Assembly (NCBI GenBank): GCA_009692745.1
Contig: SHYO01000013.1
Coordinates: 1-41,431 of the forward strand
Direction of reading: 5' to 3'
DNA length: 41,431 nucleotides
Origin: Chloroflexota bacterium
Lineage (GTDB): Bacteria > Chloroflexota > Anaerolineae > Epilineales > SHYO01
Under the pieces are notes generated by a model. That model made no database searches. It worked only from the letters and a program-made list of their open reading frames with translations, and was not told the DNA's origin. This document shows, piece after piece, positions 8,115-16,130 of this stretch. Position 1 is the first letter of the stretch. Each line of letters begins with the position of its first letter. The position numbers were made by a program, and so were the translations under genes.

Positions 8115-8603
8115 TTGATCCGGCCCTTCACCAACGGCCTCAGCACCCTGGCGCGCATCGACCCGGTGCGCTACACCCTGAACGGCAAGGGCGGCATGCC
8201 CCAGGGCGCGCAGGGCATCGGCGTCATCGCCCAGGATGCGAAGGACGCCATCCCCTACACCATCTCCACCTTCAAAGCCAGGCTGAATCCGGAGGATAAG
8301 GCAGAGACCGAGCTGTACAGCTTCGACAGCAGCGCCCTGACCTTCGTCACCATCAACGCTGTGAAGGAGCTGAAGGCCGAGAACGATGCACTAAAGCAGC
8401 GGGTTAGCGGTCTGGAACAGCAGAACCAGGCGCTGGCCGCCCGGCTGGCGGCGCTGGAGAAGGCGGCAGGACAGAGTGCTGCCCAACCCGTTGCCGCTGG
8501 AAACGGCGGCCTAGCCGGCAATCTACCCGGCGCCGGGGTGGTGCTGGGGGGGCTGCTGCTGGCAGGCCTGCTGCGGGGACCGCGCTTCCGCTCAGGGGGC
8601 TAA
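8115..8603 (+). pseudogene. 5'-truncated S74 surface protein gene
   Basis: From 8115 the reading frame matches the two complete S74 genes, beginning at IRPFTNGLSTLARIDPVRY and running through the S74 core, a shortened coiled coil and the tail LPGAG-hydrophobic-RFRSGG. Signal peptide, EF-hand, head region and the SDRRLK dyad are all missing. The homology break lies one or two bases after the hepT stop codon. The frame has no stops, so the loss looks recent. It may still serve as a donor of 3' ends for recombination. Translation from an upstream ATG inside hepT (8070) is possible but would give no export signal. Confidence 0.85.
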
Positions 8604-8688
8604 GGCCAATATCGCGGGGTCCATCCGGCTATCCAAAATGGCGGCCCGCAGTTGGGGCATCCGGTTGGCCAGGGTCGCCACGCTTGTA

Positions 8689-8709
8689 GGACAATTTGGA
8701 AAATTGTCC
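8689..8709. promoter_or_regulatory. inverted repeat, likely operator of the next TA pair
   Basis: Perfect 9-bp arms GGACAATTT and AAATTGTCC are separated by GGA. The repeat lies 32 bp upstream of the -35 box of the antitoxin promoter. Antitoxins with DNA-binding domains commonly repress their own promoter by binding such sites; that role here is inferred. Confidence 0.5.
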
Positions 8710-8740
8710 GTTCTTGTTCGTTGCGTTTCGCACCGCAAAC

Positions 8741-8769
8741 TTGTCTGGCAGTCAATTCTGAAGTATACT
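8741..8769 (+). promoter_or_regulatory. promoter of the antitoxin/PIN toxin pair
   Basis: -35 TTGTCT (8741-8746), a 17-bp spacer and -10 TATACT (8764-8769). This places the transcript start about 45 nt before the antitoxin ATG. Confidence 0.6.
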
Positions 8770-8819
8770 GGGTCTGTGGCGATTTCATCTTATCGCTTGA
8801 GACCAGGGAGCATCATCCA

Positions 8820-9137
8820 ATGGACAGAACAGCAGCCGAGTCAACACCGCATTACCGCGTGCAACTCGATCTTCCGCCAGAGCTATACCGATGGCTCATG
8901 GACGAAGCTGCGCGTCGCTCTGTACCCCTGGATCAGGTCGTCCGGCAGATGTTAGAGCGCGTTGCCCAAACAGAGAAGGTGGATTTTGACATTACTCAGA
9001 CCCTCACCTGGCAATTCTGTGGCGCGCTGGAAGTGTTTGAGCCAGACCTTGAACACATCGTTGGCCGCGATGCGCAGGGCCACGAAATCACCAATTACGC
9101 CGAGCATGTAGACGCCCTACTTTACCGAGGCAGTTAA
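8820..9137 (+). CDS. putative antitoxin of a PIN toxin
   Basis: A 105-residue protein directly before a PIN-domain toxin, whose ATG overlaps its stop codon (TAATG). The first 50 residues (YRVQLDLPPELYRWLMDEAARR, then SVPLDQVVRQML) have the strand-helix-helix pattern of ribbon-helix-helix or related DNA-binding antitoxins. The C-terminal half (TWQFCGALEVFEPDLEHIVG) is the likely toxin-binding part. The start at 8820 has GGGAG about nine bases upstream; the longer frame from 8652 would run through the promoter and operator. I do not recognise a named family with certainty. The role rests mainly on position, overlap and the promoter-operator layout. Confidence 0.7.
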   Translation: MDRTAAESTPHYRVQLDLPPELYRWLMDEAARRSVPLDQVVRQMLERVAQTEKVDFDITQTLTWQFCGALEVFEPDLEHIVGRDAQGHEITNYAEHVDALLYRGS

Positions 9138-9553
9138 TGGCCGAGGTCATTGCAGATACATCGGCCCTTATTGCCTTCTTCGTACGATCTGAAGCGCGTC
9201 ACCAGGATGCTCGCCAGTATATGGCGACGCATTCGCGTACACGTTGGTTGATCCTGGCTTCAGTCTTCGATGAGACGGTGACATGGTTTCGCGTCAAGGT
9301 TTCGCCGCAGGCCTCGATCACGATCGGCCGCATCCTGCGGGAAGAACATCGCTACGTTAACCTGTCCGACGATGACGATTCTGCCACTTGGGAAGCTTTT
9401 TGCCAGTATGACGATAAAGCTTGGAGCTATACCGACTGCTCGATCCTGGTAATGGCCAGGCGTCTGGGCATTTCGCAGGTTTTCGCTTTCGATGACCACA
9501 TCCGGCAGATGGCAGGCTTGGGAATTACGTCTGTGCCTGCGACGACGGTGTGA
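9137..9553 (+). CDS. PIN-domain toxin (VapC-like ribonuclease)
   Basis: A 138-residue PIN domain. The acidic metal-binding residues are present in order: D7 (IADTSAL), E46 (VFDETVTW), D100 (SYTDCSIL) and D119 (FAFDDHI). VapC-type toxins cut tRNA or rRNA and are held inactive by the antitoxin coded just upstream. The start codon shares one base with the antitoxin stop, implying translational coupling. It sits between the truncated and the second complete S74 gene. Confidence 0.85.
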   Translation: MAEVIADTSALIAFFVRSEARHQDARQYMATHSRTRWLILASVFDETVTWFRVKVSPQASITIGRILREEHRYVNLSDDDDSATWEAFCQYDDKAWSYTDCSILVMARRLGISQVFAFDDHIRQMAGLGITSVPATTV

Positions 9554-9660
9554 AGCACGCCGCCTGGCTACCTATCTACCCCAATCCCTTCAATTACAAC
9601 TTATCGCAAAACTACCCCAGAAGTAGATCACTCTAAACCATAATATAAGGAAGGAATTCC

Positions 9661-10992
9661 ATGCCAGCCAATTGGTTATCGCCACAAAGAAGAATGTCCA
9701 TGGCCATCATGGTTGTCCTGCTAGTGTTCTTGGCCGGCATCGGCGGCGTGGGGGCGCAGGGGCCGCGTCCCACGGGAGGAACCGGCGCTGCCAGCATCAG
9801 CGCCGGCTGCCCCTCCGGCAGCGGCTACGACTCGGGCTGCGATGTCGACCATGATGGCGCCATCACGGTGGTGGACCTGCAGCGGGTGGCGGCGCGCTAC
9901 ACCGCCACCGGCGCCTTCACCAGCGATGGATGGCTGCTGACTGGGAACAGCGGCACGATTCCCACCACCAACTTCCTGGGCACCAGCGACGCCCAGCCGC
10001 TCATTATCCAACCCGGCAGCGGTAAAATGGGGATTGGGACGACAGGGAATCTAGGCGGAAAACTTTCCATTTATAGCAATATTAGCACCGCTAATATTCC
10101 TCCCTTATATTTGATTTCAACAAGTGGAGAGACAGGTGTGCTTAATCGTGAAGCAGAAATCCGCTTGCAAAATAATTCAAATACGAATGGGGCATTCGCT
10201 GGAATTCAAAATAACGATGCAAGTGGGGATGTGACCGCTAGTATAGACTTCATAAATGTAGATCAAGTATATGCTGGAGCAATTCGCTTCATAACGAGGT
10301 CAGGGGAATCGGTCTATGGAGAACGACTGCGCATTGATCAAAATGGCAACGTGGGCATCGGTTTGACCAACCCCGTCTACCAGCTCCAACTCTCCACCGA
10401 CTCCGCCGCCAAGCCCACCAGCAACGCCTGGACCGTCGTCTCCGACCGCCGCCTGAAAAACGACATCCGGCCCTTCACCGACGGCCTCAGCACCCTGGAG
10501 CGCATTGATCCGGTGCGCTACACCCTCAACGGCAAGGGCGGCATGCCCCAGGGCACCCAGGGCATCGGCGTGATTGCCCAGGATGTGAAGAACGCTATCC
10601 CCTACACTATCTCCACATTCAAAGCTAAACTGGAGCCGGGCGACAAAGAAGCCACCGAGCTGTACAGCTTCGACAGCAGCGCCCTGACCTTCGTCACCAT
10701 CAACGCCGTCAAGGAGCTGAAGGCGCAGAACGATGCCCAGCAATCCCGCATCACAGCGCTGGAGCAGCAGAATCAGACCCTGCAAGCCGAGAAGGAGGCG
10801 CAGCAGCAGCAGATGCAGTCTATGGAGGCCCGGCTGGCGGCATTGGAGAAGGCGGCGGGGCAGAGCGCTGCTCCGTCAGCTGCCGCCGGAAACGGCGGCC
10901 TGGCCGGCAACCTGCCCGGCGCCGGGGTGGTGCTGGGGGGGCTGCTGCTGGCAGGACTGCTCCTGGGACCGCGCTTCCGCTCAGGGGGCTAA
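9661..10992 (+). CDS. secreted S74-chaperone surface protein, short variant
   Basis: A 443-residue protein with the same frame as the 871-residue one: signal peptide 1-32, EF-hand loop DVDHDGAITVVD at 61-72, S74 domain from S261 (SDRRLK, dyad S261/K266), coiled coil and tail LPGAG-hydrophobic-RFRSGG. The ribosome site and start (AAGGAATTCC then ATG) are the same as in the large gene. The middle is unrelated: residues about 133-226 have no NTASG repeats and are coded by clearly AT-richer DNA (10058-10340). The shared ends with a foreign centre suggest exchange of a passenger segment. The S74 domain should trimerise and then cut itself off, as known for endosialidase-type chaperones. Confidence 0.85.
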   Translation: MPANWLSPQRRMSMAIMVVLLVFLAGIGGVGAQGPRPTGGTGAASISAGCPSGSGYDSGCDVDHDGAITVVDLQRVAARYTATGAFTSDGWLLTGNSGTIPTTNFLGTSDAQPLIIQPGSGKMGIGTTGNLGGKLSIYSNISTANIPPLYLISTSGETGVLNREAEIRLQNNSNTNGAFAGIQNNDASGDVTASIDFINVDQVYAGAIRFITRSGESVYGERLRIDQNGNVGIGLTNPVYQLQLSTDSAAKPTSNAWTVVSDRRLKNDIRPFTDGLSTLERIDPVRYTLNGKGGMPQGTQGIGVIAQDVKNAIPYTISTFKAKLEPGDKEATELYSFDSSALTFVTINAVKELKAQNDAQQSRITALEQQNQTLQAEKEAQQQQMQSMEARLAALEKAAGQSAAPSAAAGNGGLAGNLPGAGVVLGGLLLAGLLLGPRFRSGG

Positions 10993-11012
10993 AACCAATA
11001 TCGCCGCTGACG

Positions 11013-11050
11013 CCCGGCGAGCTCGCCCACCGCTTGCCGGGCTCGCCGGG
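11013..11050 (+). terminator. conserved hairpin after the short S74 gene
   Basis: CCCGGCGAGC (11013-11022) pairs with GCTCGCCGGG (11041-11050). It is the same stem as after the large S74 gene, at the same distance from the stop codon, so the 3' flank was duplicated with the gene. Confidence 0.5.
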
Positions 11051-11121
11051 ACCGTCCGGCTCTCTAGAAAGGCGCAATCGCATCTTAGCTGGGTAGTACC
11101 TGCTCAGCTTTTTTGCTATAA

Positions 11122-11152
11122 TTGATTCAATCCTCGGGTTTTCGGTTATACT
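11122..11152 (+). promoter_or_regulatory. promoter of the UPF0175/DUF3368 pair
   Basis: TTGATT (11122-11127) and TATACT (11147-11152) are 19 bp apart. A second TATAAT lies at 11117-11122. Either could start transcription 60-100 nt before the antitoxin ATG at 11219. Confidence 0.4.
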
Positions 11153-11218
11153 ATTGGACATGAGGAGATGGATAGTTGAAGCGCTCGACAAACAATCAAT
11201 GGTATAGACGGAGTAATT

Positions 11219-11527
11219 ATGACAAGTACAGCCGTTATCGTAGAAACACAAATACCTGGAGATGTATATTCAACGTTGAAGGCTCAAGGGTTTCATCGAG
11301 AAGACCTGGTTGAAAAAAGTAAGCGTTTGCTCGCGCTGCACTTCTTTCGCGAGCATATACTGTCACTGGGGCAAGCTGCACGCCTTTCCGGGATGGGTTA
11401 CTGGTCATTTGTAGAATTTTTGTCTGGAAATGACGTGCCAGTAGTAGATCTTGACGATGAAGAGTTAGCAGATGAATTCTCTTCGGTCAGTCGGATTTCT
11501 CAACAATTGCCTGATGCCCAGGGATGA
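11219..11527 (+). CDS. UPF0175 family antitoxin
   Basis: A 102-residue protein matching UPF0175: a helix-rich N-terminus, then LALHFFREHILSLGQAARLSGMGYWSF, with the AARLSGM helix-turn-helix-like segment typical of the family. UPF0175 genes usually precede a DUF3368 PIN-like gene and are taken as antitoxins. The same pairing is seen here, with an ATGA overlap. GGAG five bases before the ATG supports the start. The DNA is AT-richer than the flanking S74 gene, which suggests transfer. Confidence 0.85.
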   Translation: MTSTAVIVETQIPGDVYSTLKAQGFHREDLVEKSKRLLALHFFREHILSLGQAARLSGMGYWSFVEFLSGNDVPVVDLDDEELADEFSSVSRISQQLPDAQG

Positions 11528-12021
11528 TGCCTTCTCTACGTGTTGTTGTTTCCGATGCAACTCCATTAATTGCTCTGTCAAAGATAGAACAACTTCACCA
11601 TCTTGTAGACCTGTTTGGTGAAATTTATGTGCCGCAAGCTGTCTATGAAGAAGTAAATTTCTCCGGAAAAGGACGTAGTGGCGCGCAAGATATCGAACAA
11701 GCGGACTGGATAATTGTTCGTGAGGTAAAAGACCAGTCTAGAGTCGATTATTTGCTCACCCAACTTGGTATTGGCGAAGCGGAGGCGATTATTCTAGCCC
11801 AAGAAATCGATGCAGGTTTAGTGCTTATAGATGAGCGCAAAGCACGAGCCGTTGCCCAACGTCTCGGCTTTGAAGTTATCGGAACAGCAGGTCTCTTGCT
11901 CTTGCTGAAAGAGCAAGGGAAAATCTCACCGGTTCGTCCACTTCTGGACAGACTCCGTTCCCTAAACTTCAGGCTTGGTAATCGAGTGTATGATCAGCTC
12001 GTGTCTCGAGATGGAGAATAA
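11524..12021 (+). CDS. DUF3368 PIN-like toxin
   Basis: A 165-residue DUF3368 protein, a PIN-like nuclease fold. The opening VVSDATPLIALSKI holds the first acidic residue. GIGEAEAIILAQEI is the family's conserved central block, and LVLIDERKARAVA carries the next acidic pair. It starts within the stop codon of the UPF0175 gene (ATGA; a second ATG follows at 11527). It is the likely RNase toxin of the third toxin-antitoxin module in this array. Confidence 0.85.
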   Translation: MMPSLRVVVSDATPLIALSKIEQLHHLVDLFGEIYVPQAVYEEVNFSGKGRSGAQDIEQADWIIVREVKDQSRVDYLLTQLGIGEAEAIILAQEIDAGLVLIDERKARAVAQRLGFEVIGTAGLLLLLKEQGKISPVRPLLDRLRSLNFRLGNRVYDQLVSRDGE

Positions 12022-12067
12022 ACGTTCTTCATAAATCTGCGTCAACTTAACCAGCCTCTTTTGATAA

Positions 12068-12168
12068 CTGCCTGACCAGCATGGCGATGCGCGGCCTGGG
12101 TCCGCGCCAGGCCGAACGGACGTGGCCGGGTGCTTTGCATCGGACGGGCTCCCGGCGAGCGAAGCCGC
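12068..12168. repeat. interspersed repeat pieces
   Basis: 12068-12113 matches 2496-2540 upstream of AAA gene copy 1, and 12148-12168 matches 773-793. They mark the right edge of the array and show that non-coding pieces were copied around this accessory region. Confidence 0.55.
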
Positions 12169-12197
12169 AGAATTGATGGGCAGCATCTCCAAAGATC

Positions 12198-12418
12198 GAT
12201 GGTGTACTATTCTGCTTCTGTGCTGATAGCCCAAAATCTACCAAGTCCTTGTTTGCCGCAGAGAAATTTACCACGGCTTATCAAACATATGTCAAAAGCC
12301 GGTAGGCATCATCACCATTGACCAGCTTGATCTATCCGCTTTCCCTAAACCAACCAGGGAAGAAGTCTTAAATTTTTGGCGCGAACTGCCTGTTAAGCGG
12401 AAAAATCCCAGGACTTAG
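12198..12418 (+). pseudogene. frameshifted remnant of an unrecognised gene
   Basis: Two adjoining frames read like one protein. Frame one ends FAAEKFTTAYQTYVKSR at a TAG (12303-12305). Frame two carries on with KPVGIITIDQLDLSAFPKP and ends at a TAG (12416-12418). The joint lies near 12296-12303. There is no start codon with a ribosome site, and the upstream part has stops. I do not recognise the family. Confidence 0.4.
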
Positions 12419-12427
12419 TGACGTGTG

Positions 12428-12649
12428 ATGGATAGTCAGGTTCGCCAGTGGATTGACCAGATATTGGAAGAGCATCCCAAAATCCTTAAGCTCGCATTGA
12501 GACAGAGAGCCAAATTCGAGGGCTGGCTCAAATTCGAACTTGCAGTACAGGCCAAACTTTACGGAGCCGTGGACGTGGAAGTGGAATCGGCCTCCCCTCA
12601 AAATGAGACTGATCTCTCACAATCCGACATCGCGTTCACCTATGTTTGA
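12428..12649 (+). CDS. short hypothetical protein, possibly a truncated gene
   Basis: A 73-residue ORF starting MDSQVRQWIDQILEEHP, followed by a basic helix and FEGWLKFELAVQAKLYGA. The composition looks like real coding sequence. The C-terminus stops abruptly after DIAFTYV, where I would expect a longer protein, and the downstream DNA does not continue in any frame. No clear ribosome site precedes it. It lies 10 bp after the preceding remnant, so both may be leftovers of one lost operon. Confidence 0.4.
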   Translation: MDSQVRQWIDQILEEHPKILKLALRQRAKFEGWLKFELAVQAKLYGAVDVEVESASPQNETDLSQSDIAFTYV

Positions 12650-12707
12650 TTCTCAAAGATTTGGAGGCTGGTAGAGTTTCAGAGTGGGAACATCCTCATA
12701 TGCCACC

Positions 12708-12947
12708 TTATCTCCGTTTATGCAGGCGCAAATTCCGTACATGCAAAATCTCCGATGGCCCCATAGGACGAATATCCGCCGCAGACAGTGTCATCACAGC
12801 GACCGTCTCTCCTTCTCCCTTGACAAATTCGACTTCAAAAGCCAGGCCATCCCGGTAAACATGGACAACCGCGCCCACGTTACCGTGTCTCAAGTCATAC
12901 GCTTCAATATCGCGGACCAGGACAACAGAGTCTAGCTCACGCATCAT
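12708..12947 (-). CDS. DUF4926 domain protein
   Basis: A 79-residue protein matching the small DUF4926 family: ELDSVVLVRDIEAYDLRHGNVGAVVHVY, then FEVEFVKGEGETVAVMTLSAADIRP. This is an SH3-like beta barrel pattern, with a conserved valine-rich opening and the closing LxxxDIRP block. AAGGAG lies about eight bases before the first of two adjacent ATGs. DUF4926 genes often follow a DUF6883 gene; none is seen upstream here. The function is unknown. It may be part of a small toxin-antitoxin-like pair that lost its partner. Confidence 0.8.
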   Translation of the reverse strand: MMRELDSVVLVRDIEAYDLRHGNVGAVVHVYRDGLAFEVEFVKGEGETVAVMTLSAADIRPMGPSEILHVRNLRLHKRR

Positions 12948-13139
12948 AGTGGGACTCCTTCCACCTTTCGGCCTACGCTCAAGGACCTCATATAGTATTT
13001 TACCATTAAATGCCTGGGCGAGGGTAAAGCCAGGAGACGGCGGATACCTGCCAAACGACTACGCCTCACCTGGCGTTTGTACATACAGGGAGTGGCCTAC
13101 ACTCCACAGAAAAGCAAATCACGGGCGCACACCATCCGT

Positions 13140-13448
13140 TTATCCGCTTTTATCCGCTGCCTCCCCCGCATCACACAACGCCATATACGCCCGGTTGAGC
13201 ACGCCGTACCGCTCCTCCAAGGGGCGGACCTGGGCCTCCAGCCGCGCCAGCAGGGCCGCGGCTTCGCTGTCGCCGGGAGAAGCGGCGCAGCGGGCGCGCA
13301 GCGCGCACATCACGTCGTGCCGGGCGAGGCCGCCGGCCTGGGGGTGGGGCGTGTGCAGCGCGGCGTGCCAGGCTTCCCACGCCGCCTCCAGGTCGGCATA
13401 GGCCGTCGCGATATGATCTTCGATGGTGGGAAAAGTTAAGACAGGCAT
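13140..13448 (-). CDS. small hypothetical protein of the replication module
   Basis: A 102-residue protein, alanine- and leucine-rich and probably all-helical (YADLEAAWEAWHAALH, then EAAALLARLEAQVRPLEERY). The start at 13448 has GGGAGG seven bases upstream. It is the last gene in the direction of the primase-like gene, separated from it by a 314-bp AT-rich spacer. I do not recognise it. The coiled-coil-like pattern would fit a small structural or regulatory protein of a plasmid or phage. Confidence 0.6.
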   Translation of the reverse strand: MPVLTFPTIEDHIATAYADLEAAWEAWHAALHTPHPQAGGLARHDVMCALRARCAASPGDSEAAALLARLEAQVRPLEERYGVLNRAYMALCDAGEAADKSG

Positions 13449-13762
13449 ATACTTGCCTCCCGGCCTAGGTTTGTAATATTGTTACGGTTTACGGGTTAGC
13501 GCATTTTCCGCGTAGAACACCACATATATATAGGCCCTTTCTCACCCTCTTTTCTACATCTAAAATGGAGGGTGCGCGGACATCTCACGCGAAAAGGGTG
13601 TTATTGAGAAAAAGCGATAACCCGCTAACCATAGGGATATTCTCCATAGTCAGAGTCCTCAATATTAAAGAATTCGCACGAAATTCCCATATTTTCCCTC
13701 TCATGATGCCTCTCCATTCGTAAAAAGGTTTGCGCATTTTTGCATAGATCCGCTAACCGCTA
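13449..13762. other. AT-rich spacer with repeated 9-mers, possible origin
   Basis: No gene is seen. The stretch is far AT-richer than its surroundings. It holds CCGCTAACC at 13622-13630 and 13750-13758 and the inverted form GGGTTAGCG at 13493-13501. Such repeats beside a primase/helicase gene could be initiator sites, but three copies are few, so this is only a candidate origin. Confidence 0.3.
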
Positions 13763-15851
13763 TCAGAGCAATATCTCGTTTTCATCTGCCGCTTCAGATT
13801 TCTCATCCTCACGTGCATTAACTTTCAGATGCAATAGAACCAGGCTATCACCGGCTATCTTTACCGTCTTGGTACTCCTTCCAGCGTTACTGCTCGCAAT
13901 CACCTCCAGATCGGCCAGTTGGGCGTAGAGCGCTTTGTTGCTGATGCGCCCCAATGCGTCCGGGCCGCCCAGCACGCGCTCTATGGCCTGGCGCGCCAGG
14001 TCGGGCAGCAGGTAGACGGTGCCATCCTCCCCAGCCCAGCCCAGGATGCGGTCGCGGGAGACGTCCTCGTAGAGCCGGTCGCCGCTGGGGCTCAGCCCCC
14101 TGGGCACCAGCACCATGTTCCCATCGCTGCGCAGCGCGGAGATGCCCATGCCGTAGGGCAAGAGCACCATCTTGCCGCTGCCCAGCAGCTCGCGCAGCGC
14201 CGACAGGTAGCGGGCGGCTTCCAGCGCCTCCGTGGTAGAGTGCGCCATGGCCCCGGCGACTTGCTGCAGCCCCTCGCGGTGCTCCGCCCGGTAGGCGCGG
14301 AAGAATTCCCCGAGCTGGGGATGGAGGCTGAGCGCCTGCCAGGTCAGGCTGTTGGTCGCCAGGTTGGTGGCGATGCGAAAGGCGTTCACCGTGTGCGGCT
14401 GCTGGGCCTTGAGGTGGGCGCTCCAGGCGCGGCGTAGCGGCTCGAACTGCAGCGCCAGCGGGGCCAGGCTCTCGCGGCCGGCGGCCCCTTCCAGCCAATC
14501 CAGCCACAGCCCGCCAACCGCCGCCAGGTGGCCCGCGGTCGCGCCTGCCTGGGCGGCGGAAAGGTGCGCTTCGACCCCCGGCGCCGGCCGCTCCATGCGG
14601 ATCACCAGCACCCGCGCCAGGCTGGCGGGATCATGGTCGGGCACATCCTCGCCGGTGACCAGCGGCCAGCAGAAGATGGGTTCGTCTCTTTGATCTCGGC
14701 GGCGCGGCTCAGGCGGTCCTTTTCGCCCCCTTCCAGCAGATTGTGCATCAGGTTGATGAAGCCGCGCGCCCCGTCCCCCGTGCTGGGCTTGTAATTGTCG
14801 ATCAACAGCGGCAGATCGTGGGCATAGGTCGCCAGCGCCATAATGGCGTTGCGTGTAGCCCCTTCGCCCCACTTGATCAGCAGGTCATCGCGCAGGAAGC
14901 CGGCGCCGTAGAGGCTCATGCCGCATTGGGCCAGCGAGGTTTTAAAGGTGCCGCTGCGCCCGGTGATAAACAGCCCGTAGCGCTCGTTGCGCCAATCCAG
15001 CAGCGCTGCCAGCGGCCCCTGGAAGAGGAAGGCGGCGATTACCGCCGCCTTGCCGGCCGGCGCCAATTGGAAGAGGGATTCCAGCGCCGCCAGCCCGCTG
15101 CGCCAATCTCCCCGCCCGTCGATATCATACGGGAGCTTGCGCATCAGTTGCAGGCTCACTCCCTCCGGCTCCCGGCCGGGGATTAGAAAGCTGGCGCCGT
15201 GCCAGCCGGTGCGGCTGAACCTTTGACGGCGGCGCAGGTCGCCATCGGTCAGGGTGCTGATGGCCGGCGCCAGGTGCTCGGCCATGCCGGCCATCACCGT
15301 GCCCTTGGCGCCCGCCGCGCCGACCAGGGCGGCCCGCAAGCGGCGCGGATCGCTGAACTCCTCCGCCGGCAGCTCCAGCTTGAAGGGGTACTGCGCCGTG
15401 GTCTGCCCGGCCAGGGTGAACCAGCGCATCCCGTCCTCCGCCACCGCCTCCTCGACGATGCGGGCGGTGAAGTTGCAGATCGGCGCCTGCTGCAGCTCCC
15501 CGCCGGCGGTGATATGCGTCACCACCATGCGCCCCTCGGCAATGGCATACGGCCAGTGCGGGTGCTGCTCGCGCCAGGCCGAGTGCTGCCCCGGCTGCGG
15601 CATGGGCAGCGCTTGCTGCGCCTCCTTCACCGCCTGGCGCCAGCGGTCCACGCTTTTGTGCGACAGGCCCAGCGCGCGGAGTTTGTGCCCCAGGCGCAGC
15701 AGGTCCGGCGTGTCGAGGTAGGCCGCCTGCCGGATGAGTTCGATAGCTCTGGCCTCCACCGCCAATTTATCCGCCGCGCCGCCCGCCGCCAGGCCGCCCA
15801 GATCAGCCAGCAGCGCCTCGACGCCGGCCATGGGTACCTGGCTTGACGCCC

Positions 15852-15914
15852 CTGGGAGCGCGAGTGTCTCGCTCGTATGCGGCACACCGGCGCCCAGGAT
15901 GGTCGCGCTCCCAG
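15852..15914. repeat. 63-bp palindromic unit 1, in frame
   Basis: Ends in CTGGGAGCGCGA and TCGCGCTCCCAG (12-bp inverted arms). It adds exactly 21 codons to the primase linker. It is one of three units spaced 111 and 105 bp apart. Confidence 0.85.
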
Positions 15915-15962
15915 GAGGGTGCTGCGGCGCGCCATCCCCGTTAGCCGCGATCGCCCCGCCCC

Positions 15963-16025
15963 CTGGGAGCGCGAGTGTCTCACTCGCATGCGGCGCACCA
16001 GCGCCCAGGATGGTCGCGCTCCCAG
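15963..16025. repeat. 63-bp palindromic unit 2, in frame
   Basis: Same length and same 12-bp inverted arms as unit 1. The interior differs by a few bases. On the minus strand it codes for ATILGAGAPHASETLALPG-like residues. Confidence 0.85.
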
Positions 16026-16067
16026 TAGGGTGCTGCGGCGCGCCATCCTCGTTAGCCGCGATCGCCC

Positions 16068-16130
16068 CTGGGAGCGCGAGTGTCTCACTCGCATGCGGCG
16101 CACCGGCGACCAGGATGGTCGCGCTCCCAG
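16068..16130. repeat. 63-bp palindromic unit 3, in frame
   Basis: Third unit with the same ends. It is linked to unit 2 by a 42-bp spacer that is also similar between copies, so the whole 105-111-bp block was probably duplicated in tandem after one insertion. Confidence 0.85.

Noticed and set aside
4520-10992. Prophage tail-fibre locus
   Set aside because: S74 domains occur in phage tail spikes, but here each gene has a signal peptide and EF-hand, and no capsid, tail, terminase or lysis gene is nearby.
4520-10992. Diversity-generating retroelement
   Set aside because: Variable fibre-like genes prompted the idea, but there is no reverse transcriptase and no template/variable repeat pair with adenine-specific changes.
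14743-15846. Several plus-strand ORFs across the primase-like gene
   Set aside because: They are high-GC shadow frames; the minus-strand frames carry clear prim-pol and Walker motifs.
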